A stretch of DNA of 23,321 nt from Dokdonella_A sp039926425 (GTDB lineage Bacteria > Pseudomonadota > Gammaproteobacteria > Xanthomonadales > Rhodanobacteraceae): contig NZ_JBDSWZ010000134.1 in NCBI RefSeq assembly GCF_039926425.1, positions 1-23,321 on the forward strand, in the 5' to 3' direction. The notes below the pieces were generated by a model, which saw nothing but the letters and a program-made list of their open reading frames with translations, was not told where the DNA came from and ran no database searches. The translations under genes and the position numbers were made by a program. Numbering within the stretch: the first letter of the stretch is position 1; every line of letters begins with the position of its first letter. This document shows, in pieces, positions 7,560-17,034 of this stretch.

Positions 7560-7566
7560 AGGGGAA
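7560..7566 (+). promoter_or_regulatory. Ribosome-binding site that fixes the giant gene start
   Basis: AGGGGAA ends 5 bases before the ATG at 7572. The longer in-frame start at 7524 has no comparable site and would place 16 polar residues before the signal peptide. Confidence 0.75.
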
Positions 7567-7571
7567 TTCGC

Positions 7572-10500
7572 ATGCGTTCGTGGTACTGCAGCCGGAATGG
7601 CGACTTGTCGCGACGCGGAGGCCGAGCGGCCTCCCATCTATTGAGCTTGTTGATCGCATTTCCTGCGCTGCTGGCTGCGTTTGCCGCGCACGCCGATGTT
7701 GGGGTCAACAAGAGCTTCAATCCGATTGCGGTGTCAACTGGCCAGGTGTCGTCGCTGACGATCTCGCTGCTGAATTCGAACTCCACGGCGGCGACCGGAA
7801 CGACGCTGACGGATACCTTGCCGCCCGGTGTGATCATCGCCACTCCACCCAATGCAAGCACCACCTGCGCTCCGGGGACAGTCGGCGCCGTTGCTGGAGG
7901 CGCTTCCGTCACTCTCACCAACGGAACCGTTCCCGCTTCGGCAGGCGGACCAGGCCAGTGCGTGATCGTTGTGGATGTTGTGTCGTCGACGTCCGGTTCG
8001 TACATCAACACCGTCCCCGTCGGCGCAGTGACGTCATCCCAGGGCAGCAATGCACAAAATGCGCAAGCGACCCTGACCGTCGTGGCGTTGGCCCCGGTCG
8101 CGGGCAGCAAGGCGTTCAACCCCGGAAACGTGCATGGCAATGGCGCCGTCAGCACGCTCACAATCACGCTTCCCAACAGCAACGGGGTGCCGCTGACCGG
8201 TGTGTCGATCACCGACACTCTCCCTTCGCAGCTGGCCGTGGCATCGATCCCCAACCTCAGCACGACGTGCGTGCCTGGCACGCCTGCAAGCACAGCGACA
8301 TCCGTCAGCCTCAGCGGCGCCACCATCCCCGCCAGCGGCTCGTGCACGCTGTCGGTCGACGTCGTTGCAAAAGATCCAACGTCGTTTTTCGATGCCAATG
8401 CGACCAACACGGTCCCTGCTGGAGCATTGACCTCCGACCAGGGCGTGACGAACGCGCTATTTTCCAACACCGTGCGCGTGCAGACCGGCGCGCAAGTGTC
8501 CAAGGGATTCGCGCCCAGTCCGATCACCTCCGGCGGGACAACCACGCTGTCGATCTTCTTCCGCAATTTCAATGCGACGGCGCTTGCCCCGATTACATTG
8601 ACCGACACGTTGCCGGCCGGCATGACTGCGGTCGGACCGGCTGCCACCACCTGCGTCGGAGGAACGGCAAGTTTCACCGCCGGAAGCGTCAGTATCACGG
8701 GCGGCAGCCTGGCGGCCGCGGCAGCCGGTATCGGGTCGACCACCTGTACGCTGACCGTCATCGTCACCGCCACCAACGCGACGCTCAATCCGATCGGGCT
8801 GATCAACACCATTCCGGCCGGCAATTTTTCGGGCATCCAATACCCGTCGTCCACGGCAACGCTCACGGTCAACCCGCCGAGCAATATTGTCGGCAGCAAG
8901 TCGTTTGCGGGTGCGCTCCTGCAGACCGGCGTGATGACCATGACGGTGACGTTGACCAACGTCACGGCAACTCCCGCGTCGATCACCGCGTTCACCGATG
9001 ACCTCGCCACGATGGGTGCAGGCTTCACGGTTGCCGCTGCACCACCGGCGTCGACCACGTGCGTCGGCGGCATCGTCAACGCACCTGCCGGCGGCACTCT
9101 GATCACAATGTCCTCGGGAGTGATTCCTGCCAACGGAAGCTGCACCATCGTCGTGCCGGTCCAGGTCGGACCGAATGCGCCGACCGGAGTGCGCACCAAT
9201 ACGATTGCTGCCAATGCGGTGGTCACCAGTCAAGGCAACAATGTGCTTCCCATCACCGGCACAGCCAACATCGCGCGCGCGCTGGATCTCGCCAAAAGCT
9301 TTGCACCGGGCACCGTTTTTGCTGGCGGGAACAGTCGCCTGACGATCACGTTCACACGCCGCGCAGGTGCGTCCGCGCTGACAGGATTGAGCGTCACCGA
9401 CACACTTCCGGCCGGTCACGTCATCGCGACGCCGCCGACGGCGAGCACCACGTGCGGCGGTACCGTCACCGCAACTGCTGGGTCGAACAGCGTTGCGCTG
9501 AGCGGCGGCGCATTGGGCGGTGGAGCCAGCAGCACGTCATGCGTCGTTCAAGTCGATGTCAAAACGCCTAGCGGGAGCGCGGGGACCGCGACGAACACGA
9601 TTCCAGCGAATGCCGTCACGACGACGGAAGGCGTCACGACGACTGCGGCGACCGCAACTATCGCGCGAGTGACAAGTTCGGTGAGCCTGAGCAAGGGGTT
9701 CAGTCCGGATACGGTTGTCATCGGAGGGACCTCGACCCTGTCGGTGGGAATCCTCAACACGAATCCGGGTGCTGTGAGCCTGACAGGCGTCGGCATCACC
9801 GACAGTCTTCCGTTGGGAATGCTCGTCGCCACGCCGCCCGTTGCGACCTTTAGTGGTCCGGGTTGCAGCGGTGGCACCTTGACCGCTGTGGCGGGTTCGA
9901 CATCGGTGCAACTCACCGGCGCGACGGTCAGCGCCAATGCGGCGTGCCTGATCAAGCTGAACGTCGTCGCGATGGCTGCCGGCAATCTGATCAACACCCT
10001 TCCCGCGGGCGCGGTGACCAACACTCAAGGAGTCAGCAATCTCTCCCCCGTGTCGGCGACGCTCGCGTCCACCGGCACAGCGAACCTTGCGATCACGAAA
10101 ACCGATGGCCGGGTTCAGGCGATTGCAGGAAGCAGCGTGACCTACACGATCGTTGCGAGCAACGCGGGTCCCAATAGTGTGGCTGGCGCAAACGTTGTCG
10201 ACAATCCACCGGCCGGCGTCACTTTCACGTCATGGACATGCACCGCAAGTGCGGGATCAGGCTGCCCCGCGAGCGGGAGCGGGCCGATCTCCGCGCTGGT
10301 GTCGCTGTTGAATGGCGGTACCGCCACGTTTTTGGTCGACGCTCTCATCTCGCCCGCAGCCACAGGCACGATTTCCAATACCGCCACGCTGGTGACGCCA
10401 GGTTCCGTTGTGGATCCGGACACGAGCAACAACACCGCAACCGACATCGATACGCTGGTGCGTGAGGCGGACCTCACGATCAGCAAGACCGATGGCAGCA

Positions 10501-13500
10501 CGACAGCGCTTCCCGGAGGCGCGATCGTCTACACGATCGTCGCAACCAATGCCGGCCCGAGCGTCGCGACCGGCGCGGTCATCACCGACACGCTCCCCGC
10601 GACGATCACCGGCGCGACGTGGACTGCGGCATACGCGGGCGGTGCAACCGGTCCTGCGACCGGCACAGGCAACATCAGTGCGACGGTGACCATTCCGGTC
10701 GGCGCAACAGCGACATTCACACTCAGTGGCACGGTGAGTTCGACCGCCACAGGTAGCCTCTCGAACACGGCGACTATCGCACCGCCGGCGGGCACCACCG
10801 ATCCCACCCCAGCCGACAACAGCGCAACCGACACCGACACGCTCGATCCGTCCGCAAACCTCGGCATCACCAAGACCGACGGCAGCGCAACCTACACGCC
10901 CGGTTCGGCGATCAGTTACACGCTTGTCGCCAGCAATGCAGGGCCGAGCGCCGTCACCGGCGCCACAGTGACCGACACGATTCCGGCGGCAATCACCGGC
11001 GCGACGTGGACGGCGACGTACGCGGGCGGCGCGACAGGTCCGGCCAATGGCAGCGGCAACATCGCGGCCACGGTCAACGTGCCGGTTGGCGCCACAGTGA
11101 CCTTCACGGTCGGCGGCACCGTCAGTGCCGCGGCAACCGGTAACCTGGTCAACACCGCAACCATCGCGCCGCCCGCCGGCACGATCGATCCGGTCACCAC
11201 CGACAACAGCGCAACCGACACGGACACGGCGTCGTCCAGTGCCGACGTGGTCGCGTTGAAGACCGGACCCGCATCGGTCGGTCTGGGTGGTGCGCTCAGC
11301 TACACCGTGGTCGTGTCGAACAGTGGCCCGAGCAATGCGAATGGCGCCACGTTCTCCGATCCACTGCCGGCCGGCATCACTGCGGTGACGGCAACCTGCG
11401 GCACGCCGACGGGAGGTGCCGCATGCGGCGCCGTCAACGTCGCCGGCAGCACCGTGACGAGCACGATCACCACGTTGCCCAATGGCGGCAGCGTCACGTT
11501 CACCATCAATGGCACTGCGCCGCTGACTGGAGCGTCGATCTCCAACACGGCGACTGCCAATCCGCCCGCGGGCACCACCGACCCCACCCCGGCGAACAAC
11601 ACAAGTACCGTCGCGACCACGTTGCTGCCGGCACAGTTGACGGTGACGAAGACGGCGACGCCGAACCCGTTCGTGGTTGGCCAGCCGGCCGAGTACACGA
11701 TCACCGTGAAGAACACGGGCACAGGCACCAGCAATGACCCCATCACCGTCGCCGACACGTTGCCGACCGGTATCACGCTGGCGGGTTTCGCGGGGAGCAA
11801 CTGGACCTGCACGGGTACGACAACACTCAGCTGCACGTTCAGCGGCACGCTCGCTCCAAACGCGATAGCGACGCTGACGCTCACAGTCGACGTTGCCGCG
11901 TCCGCGACGAACGCGAGCAACGCAGCGACCGCGACCGGCGGGGGCGATCCAACGTGCTCCCTCGCAACACCACCCGCGCGATGCACTGGCACGGTGACCG
12001 TTCCGGTCGCGGCCTCGGCGGATATCGCGGTGACCAAGACCGTCGACAACGCGACGCCGAACGTCGGACAGAACGTGATCTTCACGATCACCGCGACCAA
12101 CAATGGTCCGAACAACGCCACCGGCGTCGCGATCACCGACGCCTTGCCGTCGGGTCTCGCGTTCGTCTCGGCGACGCCGTCGCAAGGCACGTTCACGTCC
12201 TCCACCGGTTTGTGGACCGTGGGTGCACTCATCAACGGCAGCAGCGCAACGTTGCAGGTCACCGCGAAGGTTCTCGTCACCGGCGCCCTCACCAACACCG
12301 CGATCAAAACCGCGGGTGACCAGTTCGATCCCGATACCAGCAACAATTCGGCATCGGCGATCATCAACGGCCAGCCGTCAGCCGACCTGCAGGTGCAGAA
12401 GACCGTCGACAACGCAGTGCCGAATCTCGGCACCAATGTCACTTTCACGATCACCCTGACCAATGCAGGACCGAACGATGCGACCGGCGTTGTCATCAGC
12501 GACCCGTTGCCGCTGGGCCTCAACTTCGTCTCGGCAACTCCCTCGCAGGGCACATATGACGACGTCACGGGACTGTGGGCAGTCGGCGCGGTTGGGCAGG
12601 GCACCTCGCAGACATTGACGCTGGTCGCCACGACCACACTGCCGGGTGACATCACCAACACGGCATCGGTGAGCGCATCGAACCAGTTCGACCCGAACAC
12701 CGCGAACAACAGTGGTGGCGCGACGATCAACGGCCAGTCGGCCGACCTGCAGGTCGTCAAAACCGTGAACGATGCGAATCCGATACGCGGCGACACGGTG
12801 ACCTTCACAATCACCGCGACGAACAACGGTCCGAGCAACGCGACCGGTGTCGCGATCACCGACGTGCTTCCGGCAGGCCTGGCGTACGTCTCCTCGACGA
12901 CGTCGCAGGGTACGTATGCGAACGGCACCGGCATCTGGACCGTTGGCAACCTCGCGGCAACCGGAGCGGGAGCGACGGCCACGTTGACCATCGTCGCGAC
13001 GGTCAATACCGACAGCGGATTCACCAACACGGCGGCAGTCAGCGCGGCGGGTCAGCCCGATCCGAATCCGGCCAACAACAGCTCGAGCGTGGTCATCACG
13101 CCGGTCGCGAGTTCCGATCTGTCAATCACCAAGACCGACAATGCGACGACCGCGATTCCCGGGACGGCGATCACGTACACGATCGTTGCGACGAACGCCG
13201 GTCCAAGCACCGCGACAGGCGCCACGGTGGCGGATACGTTGCCGGCGTCGATCACCGGTGCGACGTGGACGGCGGTGTACAGCGCCGGCGCGTCCGGGCC
13301 TGCAAGCGGTACGGGCAGCATCAACGCCACCGTGACGATTCCGGCGAATGGCACGGCGACCTTTACGCTGACCGGCACGATCAGCGCGACCGCAACCGGC
13401 ACGCTGACCAACACAGCGACGGTGGCGGCTCCGGCTGGTACGACGGATCCCACTCCCGGCAACAACAGTGCGACCGACATTGATACGCTGGTGCCGACGG

Positions 13501-16500
13501 CCAACATCGGCGTCGTCAAGAACGGTCCGGCCAGCGTGGTCGCAGGCAGTGCGATCAGCTACAGCGTCGTGGTGACGAATGCAGGCCAGAGTGCGGCGAA
13601 CGGGACGACGTTCACCGACGTGGTGCCAACGTCGATCACCGGCGTGAGTGCGACCTGCGGCTCGCCGACGACAGGTGCTGCGTGCGGCGCAGTCAACGTC
13701 GCCGGCAACACCGTGACGAGCACGATCACCACCTTGCCGAGTGCCGGCAGCGTGACCTTCACGATCAGCGGCATCGCGCCGCCGAACGGAACCAGTCTGT
13801 CCAATACAGCCAGCGCGGTTCCGCCGACCGGTGTCACCGATCCCGACCCGACCGACAACAGCTCGACCGTCAGCACGACCGTTGCGGCGTCGGCGGATCT
13901 GTCGATCGTCAAGACCGGCCCGGCCACCGTGGAGTCGGGAGCGCCGATCAGCTACACCTTGCTGATCGCCAACGCCGGCCCGAGTGCGGCCGATGGCGCG
14001 ACCTACAGCGACACCGTGCCAGCCGGCATCACCGGCGTGATCGCGACGTGCGGTTCACCTCTCGGTGGTGCGGCGTGCGCGAACCCCGGCGTTACCGGCA
14101 ACACGGTGTCGGGCAGCGTGCCGGCTCTGCCATCCGGCGGCTCTGTGACGATCACGATCAGCGGCAACGCGCCGTTTGGCACGCAGACGGTCAACAACAC
14201 CGCGACAGTCACTGCGCCGACTGGCGTTGCCGATCCGAACGTTGCCAACAACACGTCGAGCGCGAGCACGACGATTGGTGGTGCGGCGGATATTGCTCTG
14301 ATCAAGACGGTGAACAACGCGGCGCCGAATGTCGGTGACACGGTGGTGTTCACGATCACCGCGACCAACAACGGTCCGAACGATGCCAGTGGCGTCGCGG
14401 TCACCGACAGCCTGCCGGTCGGTCTCGGCTTTGTCTCGGCAACACCGTCCCAGGGCACGTACACCAGCGCCTCGGGTCTGTGGACGATCGGTGCCATCGC
14501 CAATGGCGACAGCGTGACGTTGACGATCACCGCATCGGTTGATCTGCCAGGCAGCCGGACCAACACAGTCGCGGTGAGTGCGGCCGACCAGCCCGATCCG
14601 GACACCAGCAACAACAACGCCGGTGCGTCGGTCGGTGCGGGTGCGACGGCGGACATCGGCATCGCCAAGAGCGTGGACAACTCCGGGCCCAACGTCGGCG
14701 ACTCGGTGACCTACACGCTGACCGTGACGAACCACGGCCCGAACGATGCAACCGGCATCGAGGCCACAGACCACCTGCCGACCGGCACCACGTTCGTCAA
14801 TGCGCTGCCATCGCAGGGCGCGTATGACCCGGTCGGTGGCGTGTGGACCATCGGTGCGCTGGCGAACGGCGCCAGTGCCACGCTGACGATCACGGTCGAT
14901 GTCACGGCCGCCGGTTCAATCACCAACACCGCCACGCTGACGCACGAAGACCAGTTCGATCCGGTCGGTGCGAACAACCAGGCCGGTACGACGCTGAACG
15001 GGCAACAGGCGGATCTGGCGGTCACCAAGACGATCGACAACGCGACACCCGACGTCGGCGATACGGTGACCTTCACGGTGACGGTGCACAACAACGGTCC
15101 GTCGGCGGCAACCAACGTCGCGCTGACAGATCAGCTGCCCGCTGGTCTCGCATACGTCTCGTCGGTCGCTTCGCAAGGCACCTATGTCGCCGCGAACGGG
15201 ATCTGGACGGTGGGCTCGCTGAGCGCAGCCGGCCCGACCTCGAGCGCAACGCTGACGGTGGTCGCCACGGTCACCGAGGCCGGAGCGATGGTGAACACGG
15301 CAAGCGTGAGCGCGTCCGATCAACCGGATCCGAACACCACCAACAACAGCGGGAGTGCGCCACTCAATGGCAGCCCGCTGGCGAATCTGGCGGTCGACAA
15401 AAGCGGACCTGCGAGCGTCACGCCGGGCAATAACGTGGTGTACGCGGTGGTCATCACCAACAACGGTCCGAGTGATGCGACCAACGTGATCGTCTCGGAT
15501 CCGACCCCGGCGGGGCTGACGTTCGTCGGCAACTCCGGTGCCTGCGTGACGGCGTACCCGTGTTCGATCGCCGCACTCGCAAACGGCGCGAGCGCGACCA
15601 TCACCACGACCTACGCGGTGCCAGCAAATTACACCGGCGCGAATCCGATCACCAACACCGCCAGCGTGACCAGCGACACGCCCGATCCGGACACCACCGA
15701 CAACCAGTCGTCGGCGCAGACCGGCGTGGGTGCAGGCAGCGCGGATGTGTCGATCGTGAAATCGGGCCCTGCAACGGTGGCAGCGGGCGCGTCGATCAGC
15801 TACCAGCTTGCGATCGTCAACAACGGTCCGAGTCCGGCCAACGGCGCCACCTACACCGACAACGTGCCGAGCGGCATCACCGCGATCAGCGCCAGCTGCG
15901 GCGGCGCGTCCGGTGGCGCGTCGTGCAGCACGCAACCAGTGGTGACGGGCAACACAGTCAGCGGTACGGTCGGATCGCTGCCCAGTGGCGGCGGCGTGGT
16001 GATCACGATCACCGGCACTGCAGGCACGGGCCCGCTGACGCTCACCAACACCGCGTCGATCGATCCGCCGGCCGGCGTCAACGATCCGGACACCGACAAC
16101 AACAGCTCCACGGTGACCACCGCGATCGGTGCGAGCAGTGCCAATCTTTCGGTGCAGAAACTGGGTCCGGCCAGCGTATCCCCCGGTGCCAATGTCACCT
16201 ACACGCTGACCGTCACCAACGCGGGACCCGACACTGCGATCAACGCGGTCCTCAACGATCCGACGCCAGCGGGCCTGACGTTTGTGTCGGCGTCCACACC
16301 CTGCGCGGCCGGATTCCCGTGTGTTCTCGGCGACATCGTGTCGGGCGGAAGCACCATTGTGATGATCACGTTCTCAGTTTCGCTTGACGCCATGGGTACG
16401 ATCGCCAATACCGCGACAATCGGCAGCGACACCCCCGACCCGGTCGACATCAACAATGTCAGTACGGTGACATCGACGGTCATTCCGGTCGCCGGCATCT

Positions 16501-16967
16501 CCGCCGACCTGCGCGTGACGAAGAGCGGACCGGCGAACGCCACCGCAGGCTCGACGATCGGCTACAGCATCACGATCGCGAATCAGGGGCCGGATGCAGT
16601 TCCCGATGCGGTGCTCACCGATCCGACACCCGCAGGCCTCACGTATGTGTCGGCAAGTGCTCCGTGCGCCGGCGGCTTCCCGTGTGCGTTGGGAGCGTTG
16701 GCGAGCGGTGCAAGCACCGTCGTGACCGTCCGGTACACGATCGACGCCGGCTTCACCGGCACAGTGACCAACATTGCGAGCGTGAATTCCGCAACCATCC
16801 CGGATCCGACGCCCGACAACAACGCGAGCGTCGCGACCACTGCCGTCATCGGCGGTCCCCCGGCCATCACGCAAACGCCAGTGCCCGTCGACGCACGCTG
16901 GATGCTGATGCTGCTGGCCGCGTTGCTGGTGCTGGTTGCCGCTCCGCGCGCAATGCGCAGTCGTTGA
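7572..16967 (+). CDS. Giant secreted Ig-repeat (DUF11) surface protein, 3131 aa
   Basis: One unbroken 9.4-kb frame, protein about 300 kDa. Residues 1-41 are a signal peptide (cleavage after AHA). Then come six repeats of about 130 residues with KSFxP, LTDTLPxG, STTC and NTxPAGAVT. These are followed by 18 repeats of the DUF11 type (about 120-130 residues each), with TNNGP, LPxGL and PDPxxxNNS signatures. The last residues have a PVPVDARW motif, a hydrophobic helix (about 3108-3124) and a basic end (RAMRSR), the layout of an IPTL-CTERM-like sorting tail. The chain is rich in Thr, Ala, Gly and Val, and repeats join through Asp/Asn-rich links that could bind calcium. The likely role is a long, rod-like adhesin or surface-layer protein, exported by Sec. 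No autotransporter barrel, catalytic domain or secretion partner gene is nearby. The function is inferred from architecture only. Confidence 0.95.
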   Translation: MRSWYCSRNGDLSRRGGRAASHLLSLLIAFPALLAAFAAHADVGVNKSFNPIAVSTGQVSSLTISLLNSNSTAATGTTLTDTLPPGVIIATPPNASTTCAPGTVGAVAGGASVTLTNGTVPASAGGPGQCVIVVDVVSSTSGSYINTVPVGAVTSSQGSNAQNAQATLTVVALAPVAGSKAFNPGNVHGNGAVSTLTITLPNSNGVPLTGVSITDTLPSQLAVASIPNLSTTCVPGTPASTATSVSLSGATIPASGSCTLSVDVVAKDPTSFFDANATNTVPAGALTSDQGVTNALFSNTVRVQTGAQVSKGFAPSPITSGGTTTLSIFFRNFNATALAPITLTDTLPAGMTAVGPAATTCVGGTASFTAGSVSITGGSLAAAAAGIGSTTCTLTVIVTATNATLNPIGLINTIPAGNFSGIQYPSSTATLTVNPPSNIVGSKSFAGALLQTGVMTMTVTLTNVTATPASITAFTDDLATMGAGFTVAAAPPASTTCVGGIVNAPAGGTLITMSSGVIPANGSCTIVVPVQVGPNAPTGVRTNTIAANAVVTSQGNNVLPITGTANIARALDLAKSFAPGTVFAGGNSRLTITFTRRAGASALTGLSVTDTLPAGHVIATPPTASTTCGGTVTATAGSNSVALSGGALGGGASSTSCVVQVDVKTPSGSAGTATNTIPANAVTTTEGVTTTAATATIARVTSSVSLSKGFSPDTVVIGGTSTLSVGILNTNPGAVSLTGVGITDSLPLGMLVATPPVATFSGPGCSGGTLTAVAGSTSVQLTGATVSANAACLIKLNVVAMAAGNLINTLPAGAVTNTQGVSNLSPVSATLASTGTANLAITKTDGRVQAIAGSSVTYTIVASNAGPNSVAGANVVDNPPAGVTFTSWTCTASAGSGCPASGSGPISALVSLLNGGTATFLVDALISPAATGTISNTATLVTPGSVVDPDTSNNTATDIDTLVREADLTISKTDGSTTALPGGAIVYTIVATNAGPSVATGAVITDTLPATITGATWTAAYAGGATGPATGTGNISATVTIPVGATATFTLSGTVSSTATGSLSNTATIAPPAGTTDPTPADNSATDTDTLDPSANLGITKTDGSATYTPGSAISYTLVASNAGPSAVTGATVTDTIPAAITGATWTATYAGGATGPANGSGNIAATVNVPVGATVTFTVGGTVSAAATGNLVNTATIAPPAGTIDPVTTDNSATDTDTASSSADVVALKTGPASVGLGGALSYTVVVSNSGPSNANGATFSDPLPAGITAVTATCGTPTGGAACGAVNVAGSTVTSTITTLPNGGSVTFTINGTAPLTGASISNTATANPPAGTTDPTPANNTSTVATTLLPAQLTVTKTATPNPFVVGQPAEYTITVKNTGTGTSNDPITVADTLPTGITLAGFAGSNWTCTGTTTLSCTFSGTLAPNAIATLTLTVDVAASATNASNAATATGGGDPTCSLATPPARCTGTVTVPVAASADIAVTKTVDNATPNVGQNVIFTITATNNGPNNATGVAITDALPSGLAFVSATPSQGTFTSSTGLWTVGALINGSSATLQVTAKVLVTGALTNTAIKTAGDQFDPDTSNNSASAIINGQPSADLQVQKTVDNAVPNLGTNVTFTITLTNAGPNDATGVVISDPLPLGLNFVSATPSQGTYDDVTGLWAVGAVGQGTSQTLTLVATTTLPGDITNTASVSASNQFDPNTANNSGGATINGQSADLQVVKTVNDANPIRGDTVTFTITATNNGPSNATGVAITDVLPAGLAYVSSTTSQGTYANGTGIWTVGNLAATGAGATATLTIVATVNTDSGFTNTAAVSAAGQPDPNPANNSSSVVITPVASSDLSITKTDNATTAIPGTAITYTIVATNAGPSTATGATVADTLPASITGATWTAVYSAGASGPASGTGSINATVTIPANGTATFTLTGTISATATGTLTNTATVAAPAGTTDPTPGNNSATDIDTLVPTANIGVVKNGPASVVAGSAISYSVVVTNAGQSAANGTTFTDVVPTSITGVSATCGSPTTGAACGAVNVAGNTVTSTITTLPSAGSVTFTISGIAPPNGTSLSNTASAVPPTGVTDPDPTDNSSTVSTTVAASADLSIVKTGPATVESGAPISYTLLIANAGPSAADGATYSDTVPAGITGVIATCGSPLGGAACANPGVTGNTVSGSVPALPSGGSVTITISGNAPFGTQTVNNTATVTAPTGVADPNVANNTSSASTTIGGAADIALIKTVNNAAPNVGDTVVFTITATNNGPNDASGVAVTDSLPVGLGFVSATPSQGTYTSASGLWTIGAIANGDSVTLTITASVDLPGSRTNTVAVSAADQPDPDTSNNNAGASVGAGATADIGIAKSVDNSGPNVGDSVTYTLTVTNHGPNDATGIEATDHLPTGTTFVNALPSQGAYDPVGGVWTIGALANGASATLTITVDVTAAGSITNTATLTHEDQFDPVGANNQAGTTLNGQQADLAVTKTIDNATPDVGDTVTFTVTVHNNGPSAATNVALTDQLPAGLAYVSSVASQGTYVAANGIWTVGSLSAAGPTSSATLTVVATVTEAGAMVNTASVSASDQPDPNTTNNSGSAPLNGSPLANLAVDKSGPASVTPGNNVVYAVVITNNGPSDATNVIVSDPTPAGLTFVGNSGACVTAYPCSIAALANGASATITTTYAVPANYTGANPITNTASVTSDTPDPDTTDNQSSAQTGVGAGSADVSIVKSGPATVAAGASISYQLAIVNNGPSPANGATYTDNVPSGITAISASCGGASGGASCSTQPVVTGNTVSGTVGSLPSGGGVVITITGTAGTGPLTLTNTASIDPPAGVNDPDTDNNSSTVTTAIGASSANLSVQKLGPASVSPGANVTYTLTVTNAGPDTAINAVLNDPTPAGLTFVSASTPCAAGFPCVLGDIVSGGSTIVMITFSVSLDAMGTIANTATIGSDTPDPVDINNVSTVTSTVIPVAGISADLRVTKSGPANATAGSTIGYSITIANQGPDAVPDAVLTDPTPAGLTYVSASAPCAGGFPCALGALASGASTVVTVRYTIDAGFTGTVTNIASVNSATIPDPTPDNNASVATTAVIGGPPAITQTPVPVDARWMLMLLAALLVLVAAPRAMRSR
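7692..10079 (+). repeat. Six N-terminal repeats of the giant protein
   Basis: Starts are near 7692, 8098, 8487, 8883, 9282 and 9684, at about 400-bp spacing. Each unit runs: KSF/KGF near its start, TLT(I/V) strand, LTGVxITDTLP, STTC with a second Cys later, then NTxPAGAVTxxQG. The two Cys per unit could form a disulphide. They differ clearly from the DUF11 units that follow and are more diverged from each other. Confidence 0.85.
10080..16853 (+). repeat. Eighteen DUF11-type repeats of the giant protein
   Basis: Numbered D1-D18, the units fall into classes. Class A has ITGATWTAxYAGGATGP (D2, D3, D9). Class B has GPASV, ATCGxPxxGAACG and TSTITTLP or related (D4, D10, D11, D16). Class C has TVDNATPNVGD, FVSATPSQGTY and GxWTVG (D6-D8, D12-D14). 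Class D has GPASVTPG, DPTPAGLTFV and a Cys pair (D15, D17, D18). D1 and D5 stand apart. Within a class, DNA identity is high. Confidence 0.88.
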
Positions 16968-16972
16968 AAGCA

Positions 16973-17007
16973 CCCCAAGCGCGATCGGAAACGGATCGCG
17001 CTTGGGG
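16973..17007 (+). terminator. Strong hairpin after the giant gene
   Basis: A perfect 14-bp stem (CCCCAAGCGCGATC with its complement) and a 7-nt loop begin 6 bases after the giant gene stop. There is no T-tract, but its position and strength suit a terminator. It lies within the longer possible frame of the next gene, which favours the later start at 17035 for that gene. Confidence 0.75.
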
Positions 17008-17034
17008 GCTCCATGCACGCCGTCGCAGGCATGG

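Larger units (their letters stand above)
7296..7571 (+). other. 276-bp leader of the giant surface-protein gene
   Basis: This non-coding stretch starts with a weak hairpin (GGGGA-TCGTG-TCCCC, 7311-7325) just after the amidase stop. An AT-richer patch (about 7335-7398) holds the palindrome and small ORF listed separately. The remaining 130 bp up to the ribosome-binding site at 7560 contain no gene I can support. The AT-rich patch stands out in this GC-rich window and is the best place for the promoter. Confidence 0.5.

Noticed and set aside
7436..16543. Long open frames on the minus strand within the giant gene (up to about 640 codons)
   Set aside because: They are antisense shadows of a GC-rich repeated gene. 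The plus frame has a signal peptide, ribosome-binding site, family repeats and a tail; the others have none.
10080..16853. Regular DNA repeats considered as a CRISPR or satellite array
   Set aside because: The period of about 370-390 bp stays in frame and encodes DUF11 units, and there are no short identical repeats with unique spacers.
16936..17034. Longer N-terminus for the AlkB-family protein
   Set aside because: It overlaps the giant gene end and a 14-bp hairpin, and adds no conserved sequence.
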